Source: Epiperipatus broadwayi (taxonomy: Eukaryota; Onychophora; Udeonychophora; Euonychophora; Peripatidae). From it: a stretch of 64,000 nucleotides of DNA. The stretch lies in assembly GCA_028023455.1 (NCBI GenBank), contig JAQFVV010006199.1:1366001-1430000 (forward strand), in the 5' to 3' direction. Below the pieces are notes generated by a model, which did not search any database, was not told the DNA's origin, and was given only the letters and a program-made list of their open reading frames with translations. A program made the translations under genes and the position numbers. This document shows positions 23,285 to 35,603 of this stretch, piece after piece; the stretch's first letter is position 1; each line of letters begins with the position of its first letter.

Positions 23285-23636
23285 TTATGAGTTTAATTTT
23301 TAGATTATGAAAAGGCATTTGATTCTATAAATATTTCCACGATAAATAAAATTTTGAACCATCAAGATATAGACCCAGGATATTGTCATATTTTAAATAA
23401 TATCAAAATGCAATAGCAGTGATTAGATTGCATAATAATACCAAGAAAATTAACATCCATAATATCTCCAAAACTTTTTACAGCAATTTTACAAGAGTTG
23501 TTTTGTGGATTTTAATAATATAAACTTCTTCTTCTTCTTCTTTTTCTATCTTTTCTGGATTTTAATAGGAAGTTAATCCTTAAGTTATCTAGATTTTGCA
23601 GATGATGTGACTTGTTTTTAAAATAATGCTTTAGAG
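23285..23636 (+). mobile_element. RTE-like LINE reverse transcriptase, 5' piece of an interrupted copy
   Basis: Decayed plus-strand coding sequence with DYEKAFDSINISTINKIL at about 23305-23360 (RT motif A with the EKAFDS signature common in RTE-type elements). SPKLFTAILQE follows at about 23465-23498 (motif B region) and LDFADDVTCF at about 23590-23620 (motif C). A small C/T-rich repeat at about 23525-23560 interrupts it. The piece ends in the codons for ALE at 23628-23636, where a hAT terminal sequence begins. The C-terminal continuation is at 40557. Confidence 0.75.
23628..23636. repeat. Target-site duplication of hAT 1, left copy
   Basis: GCTTTAGAG occurs here and again at 40557-40565. 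Eight of the nine bases (CTTTAGAG) are the length expected for hAT insertions. In both places the bases are in frame with the RTE-like protein (ALE). Confidence 0.7.
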
Positions 23637-24840
23637 CAGTAGTGTCCAATCGAAATTTTTTACTAGGCCAAAAATATATTGTGGACTGCACACATTTATT
23701 GATAACAAAACATTTACACTTGAAAAAAAATTTTTTTTCTCATGTGTCATCACATCAGCCGGGAAGCGAACCGCTAACTCGGGACAACTGCCTGTAAAGC
23801 AGCTGTCGCTGACCTCTCGACCACCGATGCTTGACAAACACTTAAAAAATATTTTCTATGTATTTTAATATAAAACTTATTTTTCAATTTTTTCACTTAA
23901 TTTTTTAATATCAACAGATATTTTTATGGGTCAATCAATTATGATTTTTATATTTAACAATCTTCAATTTTGAGGAAAAGGATTCACAAAGATATGTGGT
24001 TCTCATTGTAGCTGTAATGCTCATCACCAGTTTTTTTAAAGTTATATTATTATTACAAATATATTTTTTATAAGCAAAAAGTTTGTCATTGGCCTCAAAC
24101 ATATATTTCATTTCAGAAGGTGACTGGAGGTCTATTAACTCCATCTGCAAATTTGTTGGAGCTGACTCCACAACAATGTCCAATGGACATAAGAAAATGT
24201 TAAATATATCCTCATAATTCTTTGAATATCAAAATCTCTCCTGAAATTCTTGTATTAAATTAGTAATTTTTTGTGCATATTTAAGAAAGGTAAAAAAAAA
24301 TTTCTATCACTTAAATTTATATAATAATGGAAAGTGGACTGTTATTTTTTGATTTTAATTGACTTTCATAAAGTTTGAGTTTTATCATGAATGCTTTTAT
24401 ATTTTGATAATAGTTTGTGGTAAATTAGTTTTCATCTTGAAGCTGATTATTAAGTTCATTTAATTTCATTGTGATATCTATAAGAAAACATAAATTCAAA
24501 AGCCACTATTTATCATATAATTCAGGAACAGGCTGGTCATTTTCATTCATAAAAATTTGAATTTCTTTTCTTAATTTTCACAATCTTTCTAAGAATTTTT
24601 CATAACTTAACCATCAAATTTTCATGTAAAAAAGCAAGTTACTATACTTCGATTCCAGTTCTTGAAGATAATCATGAAACTGATGATGCTTCAAAAAATC
24701 ATTTTTTACTGTGTTAACTGTTTTAACAACTAACATCACATGGTCCATATTAAATACTTGCACAAATAAATTTTCAGAGTGCAAGGAACAATGATAAATG
24801 AAAAGCCAAAGATTTTGAATTTTTTTCCATGGCTTTTCTA
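23637..24840 (-). mobile_element. hAT 1 transposon, 3' terminus and C-terminal half (GTF2IRD2/ZBED-like)
   Basis: The element end is at 23637, with CAGTAGTGTCCAATCGAA, a typical hAT terminal sequence. On the minus strand from 24840 the transposase reads LEKPWKKIQN, then YHCSLHSENLFVQVFNMDH (the HC..H.ENL region of the insertion domain) and FHDYLQELESKYSNLLFY. Further on are PVPELYDK and LNELNNQLQ, then SAPTNLQMELIDLQS (24180-24130, the conserved C-terminal dimerisation region). The order is that of GTF2IRD2/ZBED5-type hAT transposases. Many stops and frameshifts are present. The N-terminal half lies at 38151-38928 on the same strand. Confidence 0.85.
23752..23830 (-). repeat. tRNA-like sequence (tRNA-derived SINE or tRNA pseudogene)
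   Basis: On the minus strand this 79-nt segment folds like a tRNA. It has a seven-pair acceptor stem (GCATCGG with CTGATGT, counting G-T pairs), a four-pair D stem (GTCG/CGAC), and an anticodon stem of five pairs around the loop TTTACAG (anticodon TAC if read as a tRNA). A box-B-like GGTTCGCTTCC is present, and TGGTCGAGAGG resembles box A. The T stem is largely unpaired, so it is not a sound functional tRNA. It sits between the hAT coding end and the hAT terminus, so it was probably inserted there as a SINE. Confidence 0.55.
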
Positions 24841-25060
24841 ACACATCAACAAACCCATACTCAAAGTCGGATTCAAACTCAGGCAGTTCAAACTGAATTC
24901 AAACCCAACTCACGAGCTCAGATCAAATCAATGGATGACATATATTGACGGTACATAACTATGCGTCAAGGAACTAGCTCAACGGATGATGATGATTAAT
25001 GAGACTCCTGATTTAACTCTAATAAAATATAATAAAATAAAAGTCAACTCATATATATAT
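24840..25060. repeat. Short interspersed repeat R1, copy a
   Basis: About 220 bp that recur at 29204-29425 in the same orientation, starting AACACATCAACAAACCC and ending AAGTCAACTCATATAT. TAGCTCAACGG at about 24974 resembles a polymerase III A box and GATTTAACTCT about 35 bp on is a weak B-box-like match, so a tRNA-derived SINE with an AT tail is possible. It abuts the hAT 1 sequence directly on its left. Confidence 0.7.
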
Positions 25061-25063
25061 ATA

Positions 25064-27712
25064 TGTTTGAGTTGCCAATACAGACAGTGAGCATTAATAT
25101 TAAAATACTTATTGAATAAGAAAGAAAGTTAAAAACCAAATGTGTTAATAAAGTCTTTAATAATAATAACAATTTTGTTCAACTTTTAGATTATGATTAT
25201 ATAGATTACCTCTAGTCTTTAAACAGAATTATATTTACAAAAAAACCAAATGTGTTAATAAAGTGTTTAATAATAATAACAATTTTGTTCAACTTTTAGA
25301 TTATGATTATATAGATTACCTCTAGTCTTTAAACGGAATTTATATTTACAATAAGAATGGCAGTCCTTATTATATGCCAATACGATTACGCAATATTCTA
25401 GGAGAAATATATATCTATGCCCCGACGAGGAAGTAAAGGTAGATAAAGGTATTTGGCTGTGACAGAAATTATGATTCAAATTCTAAAAGAAAGAATGTGA
25501 GATTTATTTTCACATTCGTAAATCAATTCACAAAGAGCAAGATACGTGTTTAGGGCATAACTTTAATATTTAATAGAAAAACTTAATTATAAATGTGAAT
25601 TTGTTCGACTTTAATAAAATCAGTTCATCATGATTTACGAGCATGAGAGCAGGCTTTACTGGAACTGAGAAATAAATGGTACTGACGACTTATGAGCTAT
25701 AAGAATAAATATGAAAAATAATGGCTTGTTTGTGATTTGAGAAAATAGCAGGGTGGCTTGTATTTGACAAGTCTTTGATGCCCTATATGAAGGATCCATA
25801 GAACATAGAAAGCCAGGTTGGGTCGTAGCCTCGAACCTTTGGTGTTCCAAATATAAAACAAGCAAGTGAGGAAGTACTTTCTTCCTATGTATTTTAACAA
25901 ACAGTAATATCACCGAGGACAAGCCTGTGAAGCAGGAGATGGCTCGCGTCAGCAATGTACGGAAAAATGATGACTTGGTAATCATCTTTTTAATTAATAA
26001 AACCCATTTTATATAAAGAATGCTCTACGTGATGACCTGACCAAGTTGAATTAAAGTCAATTGAGATTTAACTAAAAAGTACTTAATGCAATTATAGAAT
26101 CATATTAATCATGCCCCAAATGTCATGCTCTCCCTGAATATTAATACAGAAATACAAATTTAAATTAGAATATGTTCATTTTATTCCCTTTATCAACCTT
26201 TAGCAAAACATTTTAATAATATTATTAATGTGAATAAATGAATATTATAAACTCAGTAAAGTGGCCGAGAGCATAGGTTAGAAATTGAGCTAATAATTTA
26301 TTATTATTAACCATTAATAAAAATAGCAAAAATTGTATAACTCCTTCAACTCGATAATTAATAGAACTGTATCCAATGAGTTCTAGTGGGTAAGAGTTAC
26401 TATAAAAATTAATATAATGTTATTTAACAAGGCAAACGCAATGAAGGAAATTATTATCGAGTTGAAGTTTTACTGGCAAATAATTAAAAATAAACAACAT
26501 TAATAAATCATGCAATAAATATATATAATATAATAAATGAACCGCCATCGTAAGAAAAGAGAAAGTTAACAAATGTTAAATTTAAAGACTAGAGATTAAG
26601 ATAGATTACTACATAATTTAAAATAGCATTAATACATTAAGGAAAGAGAAGAGCTTTTAACAGTACTTAATTTAAAGGTAGTGTAAAATAAAGTTCGAAG
26701 ACCGGCCAGAAAGTAACGGTTCATATAAGAAAGATATTACCATTTCTTCATGGTTGGCTCCTTAAATTACACACAGCAGAGTCCAGTTGGATGAAACGTA
26801 GATGCGCATTTTGGAAAATTATTTGAATGACATTTTGAAGGATTTCTCTAAGGTTTCGGCAGCTTACGATTGGTATATGAATTTTTATATTACAGCCACA
26901 TTGAAGATTTTCAGGGGACTTCAGGAACCGGTCAGATTCCTGAAGTTAAGCCCCCCCACTATGGTAGAAATTATTTTACTTCATAATTTAACTGGGTGGC
27001 TTCTTCTCTAAAGAAATATATATGGCTTCTTTTAATGAGGAATAATCACTCCTTGGAAACTTTTCCTGGGCTGTTTATACTGTATCTGATGCCTTCAGGC
27101 TAGCGCTTCTTTCCTAATCAATCTAACAAAAATTTACTAGTTGTTTTTAGATACATTCCTTCGATAAGGCTTTCAAACTCATTAACTTGAATTCATTTCC
27201 TAATTAGAAAATGAATTTTTAAAATCAGAAAATGATTTTAATTAGGACCGTCCTTACATTTTAAAGACTTATCTTTTTCTAATTAATAAAAACTTTACCC
27301 ATTGTTTTTGGAAAGGGACAATCTGAAAGCTTATCGAAAGAATGTAGCTTTTTAATCACTAAAAATTTGAACAAACTATTTAAAGTAAAACAAAACATTC
27401 CCAACGCAATGAAACTTTAGAACAAATATGTACATTTAAATATTTATAAATATATACGTACAATCCACGCAGTTATAATATATATATATAAATTTGTGAA
27501 TAATTCTATCATGAATTTATTAATAGAAACGATTAAATCTCAATGAGTTAATTTTAACACACATTTATAATAGTTTTTCTTTAAGGAAACTAGCGTGGAC
27601 TGAACGTATAAAGCCCCATTGCATCGGAAATTCAAGGTTAGTACAAGGGTTTGAAGTTGGCTACATGTGAAAGATCATGAAGCTAGGATTGAACCTAGAT
27701 CCGACTACTTCA
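25064..27712. repeat. Long direct repeat TR, left copy (LTR-like)
   Basis: About 2.65 kb that recurs at 35604-38150 in the same orientation with few differences along its whole length. Both copies start TGTT(T/C)GAGTTGCCAATACAG and end GACT(A/G)CTTCA, that is TG...CA. The left copy has an extra tandem duplication of about 115 bp (roughly 25130-25360). No catalytic motif is seen. A minus-strand open frame of about 100 codons is shared with the other copy (25656-25985 and 36107-36409). Near the right end, GAACCTAGATCC/GAACTTAGATC resembles a B-box only weakly. Solo repeats of an LTR element, or a segmental duplication, would both fit. Confidence 0.85.
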
Positions 27713-28284
27713 TTTTTTTCCACTTCAAAAAAAAAACAATGAAAAAAAAAACTTTTTACTTATATTTGATACATTTATAAGTTTACTTGATTAATTGGTA
27801 GACTATACAAGTAATTAGTAACATACAAATATTGGTATATTTTAGCAAGTATACTAGTAATTCTCTATGTTGGATTCATTTGGTTTTTATTATTTATTTA
27901 GGCAACTCACTCTCTGCTGTACTGACAATCATATTTGCTGACAAATTTATTTATATGGGTGCCAGTCAGCAATATGAGATTAATAGGACATGTGAAATAA
28001 CCTATTGATCACCCAAACCATATATGATTGACATAATTTAGGATAGAACAATTTAATTGATGAATATTTATTATTTTAAAACTGACAAGGTGTTTTAAAC
28101 ACCGGAGTTCAACTATTTCATTTCAAATAAGCATGAGGCTTTCACACTCAAAAAAAAAATGTCAAAATTAATATTTTACAAGAACTTTTATTTGTTGATA
28201 TCATTTTTAATCTTGCTAGCATAAGAGCGTGTAAACCATTGAAGCATTTTGCCAACTGCATCTGGCTGCTAGGTGTTACACAAA
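27713..28284. other. Unassigned DNA inside the repeat-bounded unit
   Basis: AT-rich, with several A runs; no coding potential and no repeat seen. No primer-binding site recognisable directly after the left TR copy. Confidence 0.5.
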
Positions 28285-28615
28285 AGGTCTTCACCTACTT
28301 TGAGGTTACTCTAGAAATTGTCATTTAAGCGTTTTGTCACACTGCATCGGACCGCTTGACATATAATTCCCAGTCAGAAGGTCTTCACTTGCTTTGAGGC
28401 TACTCTAGAATCACTGTCATTAAAGCGTATTGTCCTCTACATCGGACCGCTTGACATGCAATTCCCAGTCTGAAGGTCTTTACCTGCTTTGAGGCTACTA
28501 ATAAGGTGTGAACATTTAAAATAATGGCTCTTGACATGCAATTCCCAGTCTGAAGGTCTTTACCTGCTTTGAGGCTACTAATAAGGAGTGAACATTTAAA
28601 ATAATGGCTAGCAAG
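28285..28615. repeat. Imperfect tandem repeat, about 80-97 bp period
   Basis: GGTCTT(C/T)AC(C/T)T(A/G)CTTTGAGG recurs at about 28288, 28379, 28475 and 28555. Between copies, CCGCTTGACAT(A/G)(T/C)AATTCCCAGTC recurs. The last two units are almost identical and share AAGG(T/A)GTGAACATTTAAAATAATGGCT. Confidence 0.85.
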
Positions 28616-29203
28616 CAATACTTTGAAATTAAGACTTTTAACATGATATCGATTTTGGATGTTTTTATTTATATGATTGAGATAAACTAATTAATTTTGA
28701 CACAGAAAAATTATTTCATCTAATTTTACACCTTGCTTTAACCTATAGACTCTTACTACTTTTCTAACACTAATTTTCTTACTGTCACGAACGCATATAA
28801 ACAAACGTATAATATATATACTGAGATACATTTAATTAATTTATATACATATTCAATCTTATTACTTTTTCTTTTTCTTTAAATAATTATTTTGACTAAC
28901 AAATCTTTTAATGAACGAACATTTACGTAATCTTGAAAACATTTAAGTATAACAAATAAAAAAAAACTGACATTTTAAAAATCATTTCAGTTATGCGTTA
29001 TAAATCGCATAACTTTTCTCTTAAATATATATAATACTCTTTAAAATATCACTCTCTACAGAAACATTTAATTTATCGGGGCCTCAATGACTGAGCAACT
29101 AAAATCATAATTATTATCAACAGGGTATGTGGGGTTTATTAAATTGAAGCCCCAATGATTGGGCGGCCAAAAACATAACCAATGTACCGGTCAAAAAGAA
29201 GCC
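28616..29203. other. Unassigned AT-rich DNA
   Basis: No coding frame or repeat recognised. A small self-complementary stretch at about 28990-29013 (AGTTATGCGTTATAAATCGCATAACTTT) can form a short hairpin. Confidence 0.45.
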
Positions 29204-29425
29204 AACACATCAACAAACCCAAACTCAAAGTCGGATTCAAACTCAGGCGGTTCAAACTGAATTCAAACCCAACTCACGAGCTCAGATCAAATCAATGGAT
29301 GACATGACATACATGACTATGCGCCAAGAAACTAGCTCAATGGATGATGATGATTAATGAGACCCCTGATTTAACTCTAATAAAGTATAATAAAATAACT
29401 AAGAATCTTTATAAGTCAACTCATA
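29204..29425. repeat. Short interspersed repeat R1, copy b
   Basis: Second copy of the 24840-25060 repeat, same orientation, with scattered substitutions and a small insertion (CTAAGAATCTTTAT) before the AT-rich end. It directly precedes the mirrored array. Confidence 0.75.
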
Positions 29426-31131
29426 TATATAAACAGTGAGGATTGCCAATTCCTCTACAAGCTTTATGATAAATGCTTAGCCAGAGCCAGCACTTAAAAT
29501 ATCTCTGTCAGGAACCCCTCCCCAAACCCCTGACCATGGTTTCGTGCTTTGGCACTCCTCAGAGAGGTGTCAGGGTAGGTTCAGACACTAGATCTAAAAA
29601 TACCAACCCAAAGCTAGACACTTAGCTAAAAGTTATCTATTGAGTGGAAAATTTGAAATTTTCAGATGTCTGCATGTCTTCAAACCCAGCTATCCAACTC
29701 AAATAGCTATATGGGGCTGATAGATCGTCAGCCATACCATATATTAGTAGTCATAGCAATATAAAATTGCATAAGACTTTTGGCAGAGACTATAAATAGT
29801 CAAAATAAGAGCCATAGATCAATTCATAGATCACATGACCCTATCTCTTAAGCTTGTAAGTTATAAACAGTGAAGATTGCCAATTCCTCGACAAGCTTTA
29901 TGGTAAATGCTTAGCCAGAGCCAGCACTTAAAATATCTCTGTCAGGAACCCCTCCCCAAACCCCTGACCATGGTTTCGTGCTTTGGCACTCCTCAGAGAG
30001 GTGTCAGGGTAGGTTCAGACACTAGATCTAAAAATACCAACCCAAAGCTAAGCACTTAGCTAAAAGTTATATATTGAGTGGAAAATCTGAAATTTTCAGA
30101 CATCTGCATGTCTTCAAACCCAGCTATCCAACTCAAATACCTATACGGGGCTGATAGATCTTCAGCCATACCATATATTAGTAGTCATAGCAATATAAAA
30201 TTGCATAATACTTTTGGCAGAGACTAGAAATAGTCAAAATAAGAGTCATATATCAATTCATAGATCACATTACCCTAAAGGCTTATGCAATTTTATATTG
30301 CTATGACTACTAATATATGGTATGGCTGAAGATCTATCAGCCCCATATAGCTATTAGAGTCGGATAGCTGGGTTTGAAGACATATAGATGTCTGAAAATT
30401 TCAGATTTTCCACTCAATAGATAACTTTTAGCTAAGTGCTTAGCTTTGGGTTGGTATTTTTAGATCTAGTGACTGAACCTATCCTGACACCTCTCTGAGG
30501 AGTGCCAAAGCATGAAACCATGGTCAGAGGTTTGGGGAAGGTTTCCTGACAGAGATATTTTAAGTGCTGGCTCTGGCTAAGCATTTATCATAAAGCTTGT
30601 AGAGGAATTGGCAATCCTCACTGTTTATAACTGACAAGCTTAAGAGATAGGGTCATGTGATCTATGAATTGATCTATGACTCTTATTTTGACTATTTATA
30701 GTCTCTGCCAAAAGTCTTATGCAATTTTATATTGCTATGACTACTAATATATGGTATGGCTGAAGATCTATCAGCCCCATATAGCTATTTAAGTTGGATA
30801 GCTGGGTTTGAAGACATGTAGTTGTCTGAAAATTTCAGATTTCCCACTCAATAGATAACTTTTAGCTAAGTGCTTAGTTTTGGGTTGGTATTTTTAGATC
30901 TAGTGTCTGAACCTACCCTGACACCTTTGAGGAGTGCCAAAGCACGAAACCATGGTCAGGGGTTTGGGGAGGGGTTCCTGACAGAGATATTTTAAGTGCT
31001 GGCTCTGGCTAAACGTTTATCATAAAGCTTGTAGAAGAATTGGCATCCTCACTGTTTATAACTTACAAGCTTAAGAGATAAGGTCATGTGATCTATGAAT
31101 TGATCTATGACTCTTATTTTGACTATTTAAA
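29426..31131. repeat. Mirrored array: two direct and two-plus inverted copies of a 0.43-kb unit
   Basis: Unit A1 (29426-29864) and A2 (29865 to about 30277) are direct copies starting AAACAGTGA(G/A)GATTGCCAATTCCT. A3 (about 30280-30630), A4 (30631-31060) and a partial A5 (31061-31131) are reverse-complement copies. The centre of symmetry is near 30278, where A2 is cut short and A3 begins inside the unit. The copies share, for example, GGGGCTGATAGATC, GACCATGGTTTCGTGC and GAGCCAGCACTTAAAATATC. No open frame spans a unit. The unit is GC-richer than its surroundings and I do not recognise its family. Confidence 0.9.
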
Positions 31132-34100
31132 CTCATATATATATATATTGTGCTCTTTTCTATAGGTCAATGATAGTTATAAATGGTCAATTACTAAAAA
31201 ATTTTAAAATTAATATTATATAGTATTTAAAATTATAGATTGTATTAAGCAGTAAAAGATTAATATGATATATTTAATAATAAATATTGTGATGGTGAGA
31301 ATTGTATCTAATTCTATATTTTTCTAAATTGTTTTTCAAAATTTTATATAATTATTTTATATAATATAAGTAGCAAATTTATTAAGACAGATAAAATTAG
31401 ACTAAACACCGGAAATGACTACGTGACTGTCTGGAATATTCTATGTATAAACACCGGTTTAAATTAATACTAATAATTAAAATATTTAAATAGTATATTA
31501 TAGAAGTGGATGGAATTGTCACACATCATAATAAAAATAAGTAGTATACATCTTTATTAATTATTGTTTCAAAATTGTTTTAAAGGTAGTTAAATTGTAA
31601 TAGATAATAATTGATTTAAAAATAATAATGAGTTAACATTTAAGTCTATTTATGTCATGATTTTAAAACTTTAGAAATTGTTTATAAATCCAAGTAGGGA
31701 TTGACCAATAAAAAATAGATCTTGGCAGACAACCAAAATCGCGCCAACTAATTGTATAAATGGGGGAGAACAAAAATGTGTTGACTCCAGAGCACAGGTA
31801 AAATTTTAAGCTCTCTAAATTTTTTTTCTTCTTCAATTTATTAGTCAATTTTATTATAATTTCAATAATATCTTTGAAAGAAACCAACTGACAATTTAAA
31901 AATCATCCGAAGAGAATCTTAGAATAAAATGTTTTAAGAAAAAGTTTTTCATAGTAATGTTTCACTAACTTTACAGTAACCTGCCAGTGGATTCTATCGA
32001 AATATAATCAGAGTTTTCAATAGAAAATGGATAGATTCTTAAAACCAAGTTGTAAATTTTATAATGTTCCAAATATGTTAATATTATTCGTTGATATAGT
32101 TTATATAGCGTATCACTATGAAAGCTGTTTTCATGCGTATAAAATCAATGAAAGGACATTGTGCGCAAAGTTAATGAAGATAATGGAAAATAAAAATAAG
32201 TATTATTCGTATAAGAATAAATGGACAAAATGAATTTTAATATTGAAATAGTTTGAATTGCTTTCTTTAAGATGACTTGAGAAAATACTCTAGAAAATAG
32301 TTAAAGATCGGAAGTAGTGTATATAAAATAATAATGAATGAAAGTGAAGTTTACCAAGGAAAACACTTACCTAAAGAAAAAAAAAAAATTTTTACAGAAG
32401 AGAAATATAAAATATTGGATCCATGGAAAATGCAATTGGTACCGTAATTATTAAATAATTGTAGTTTAACTAGAAATAAAGATGCATCAACGCGCCGAGG
32501 TAATATTCGCCAGAACATTAAAAAGCTTCGTGGGATAACTAAATAAAATGTTTTCTAATAATTTTGGATTAAACACTAAAACTAAAGATCGTCTAAACAG
32601 TTTATTAAATGAACTAATTTATTTAAAACTTTAATAAGCATAAAGGAGAATATTCGGACAAAAGAAGAAATAATAAATATTATGGGACTAACCAAGATAT
32701 ACCGTCAGAAAAAATATGTGATTATGGTTTGAATTATTTTCTTTACTAATCTAAGTTAAACATTAAGTTTTAGATAGCGATAGGGAAAACAAAATACATT
32801 AATTCGTGATATAACATTATATGAAATAATATGTTTTGATTTTGAATTTTAAAATAAAATTGTATGTATGTGGAAATTTGTATATTTGCGATGCTCGAAG
32901 AGAAAGAAACCTACTACGAACTCTGATAGGAAGATAAAGATTGTTTTTGGTAACATTTATAATTATTAATGATATATAATGTATGTTTTATTTATTTAGA
33001 TCAGCTGGGAATCGAATGAATGTAGCGCAAAAGTTTTATTGTTATTATTGTTGTAAAACGCATTTTTGAAAACAACACTCTAAAACACTTTGAGATGTGA
33101 TTAGATTTTTAAAAATATGCATACGATAATCATTTTATGTGTTATTAATATAGTTCAATATAACCGATGGTTATGTGATATTTTCTGTTAATTTTCCGAT
33201 TGGGATATTTAAATGTTGTTTTAACCAAATGTAGATGTTGAACCTACAGTGTAATAAAGCAAGACAAATTGTTCTTATGGAATAGGGAAATGTTTTTATA
33301 TTAGCGAATTTTGTTTATTGTTTTTAAAAAAGTAGTTAGTATTTTATCGATGTTGGATACAGTAAAAATCTCGAGAGATAGTTTGGGTAGTGACTTGGTA
33401 GTACGTGGTGATTCGGAAACCAAGAGGATGTATTAAAAACTAGGATGCTACAGGGAGTGAAATAATAAGTAGTTTTAGATGTTAATCAGCGTAGTTAACA
33501 AAGCCCTACGACTGGTACACATGTTGTCTTGGACAGTGGTATTTTATATATTTCTTGTGAGTCATACTAGATGTTTGGTAAAGCTGAGTAAATAGCTGCC
33601 ACATCATGCTTATTGCCAAGGTTATTAGACAATGAATGTCGGACTTATTCACACTGTTCCATACATTTTTGAAGTATATTGCGGATAAGTTATCTATCTA
33701 TTTTCCCGATATCCTATACATCTTTTGCTATCTTTATCTGTATTTCTTGCAACTACATCATTATGTGATAAGTCTATTAAAAGGGAAACAATAGATATTT
33801 TAGAATGTATGTCATGCTATTATTTGGAATAAGAATAGTTAAGTGTTAACGAAGAGTAGATTATGATTATTGAAAGAAAGATGCAAATATCCTAAGAAGG
33901 GAAGGAGTTAGAGAATTATTTTAATTCCTTTTTAGAAATGAACTATAATTTTATAAAAGTATATCCAAATAGAAATATACAAAAATATTAAATATAATTT
34001 CACGTTTTCTTATTGTTAATTATATTTTAAAAAAATATAAGTATTGCATATTTAAAAAATACAATAACATTCGATAATTATAGTATATGTGAAACTGTAA

Positions 34101-35603
34101 CAGGTGATAATTAAACCCGTGTTATAGTATTATACATGAGTATGGCTTATGGAATAAACGTATTATAGTTTACGAGCATTGGAGAACAAACGTTAAAAGT
34201 AATAATAATATTTGAATAATATGCGGAGTGACTTATATAAAGTTACAAGAAAATGTAATTTTCTTTTAAAAAACCATATTGATTGTAAAATTATGATGTT
34301 ATAAATGATGTTTATCCACATAGATAATTTATAATACAGTAACTTTAATATTAAAAGGTAAAGAATGGTATTACCCATAAAATAGTTAAAATAAATGATA
34401 TGATAAACCTAATGAGAAATAAATAAATAACTTTTAAAAGGCATAAGTTTAATTAACGATAAAAGAAATATAAATGTGTATAATTCAGCTATTGTAGTGT
34501 AAAGAAAATGAGGATATCCCTTGTAAATAGATGTAGATGGATTTGTTTGTTTTATTTATTTTTATTGATGTTAATAAAATTTTAAAATTTGTTTATTAAA
34601 ACTTGTGTCTGAGTTTTGTTTTCTCTACATCATTGCATGAATTCACAGGGTATTTTCACAACCATTAAACTAAGTATATGATTGTTTGCACAAAAGATAA
34701 ATAGAGAAGCATGTTTAATCTTAAATATTTATTGATGTTCTTGTAATTAAATAATTATAAAATTGCCTTGCGTTACTGGTCATCAATCCATTATCATAAT
34801 ATTTTGCTAAATTATATGCTATTAGTTGCCACTTGCTTTATTTATCTGATTATCTAAACACTGCCACTTATTAATTTATTTTATTACTTAAAGATAAAAA
34901 AGGGGATATTAGATTATTAACTAATTTATTACGGTTATAAATTTGCGATGAAAGAAAAGCTGTACTAGTTGGTTTAAGCAATGAAGATTGTGATTATTAT
35001 TGTTTTATTATTAATCTAATTTCGGAGTAGTAGATTATGACATAAAATCCCTTATCATATTTTGCTACCATATGTTTATTAACATATGAATAAATTTAAG
35101 AACCTGAGATTATTTCATTTGAGCTAGATGATTACTATTATTATTATTAGAGATAAAAGATTAATACTTTAATTGTTAAATGAGTCTTAGTGATTAGAAG
35201 TTGCAGAAGTCATAAGAATACTATGTAGTTATTATGTGTAATAGTAGTATAAGGGGGGATAGTGTTCTTATGCCATTGAGGTGGTATCCTGTGGGATATT
35301 GTCTCAATGTAATCTACCTTGTCACCAGTATTTCCACTTCTAGTCTCATGAATTCCTGAATATTTATTTGAGTTAGTTTAAACAGAACCTAAGTTAATTT
35401 TAAGAAACTTGAGCTAGTAAAGCATTTAATTGAATATTTCATTAATTATTAGAGCTAGAACCCAGTTAGGTGATTTTCACTATATTATATTTATTTTGGG
35501 GGAAGTGGAGATGCGGGAATGGGGCGGTTAGATTATGGCCCTCAACGTGATTGGCCTGATGTGTAGTGGAGCTACACACGATGACAAGGGCAGAATATAT
35601 ATA
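31132..35603. other. Unassigned DNA inside the repeat-bounded unit
   Basis: About 4.5 kb without recognisable coding sequence. The plus-strand frame 32027-32233 (68 codons, starting MDRFLKPSCKFYN) has no motif I know. Just before the right TR copy, at about 35495-35530, a purine-rich stretch (GGGGGAAGTGGAGATGCGGG) could be read as a polypurine tract, but it lies some 75 bp from the repeat start, which is farther than usual. Microsatellite TA runs flank both ends. Confidence 0.45.

Noticed and set aside
23631-23837. 68-codon minus-strand frame starting MSSIGGREV
   Set aside because: It runs through a tRNA-like sequence and a hAT terminus, so it is not a protein gene.
28285-28615. CRISPR-like array
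   Set aside because: The units are imperfect, 80-97 bp long with no constant repeat/unique spacer pattern, and the genome is clearly eukaryotic.
32027-32233. Small host gene with a 68-codon frame
   Set aside because: No motif, no clear splice or promoter context, and the length is expected by chance over several kb of AT-rich DNA.
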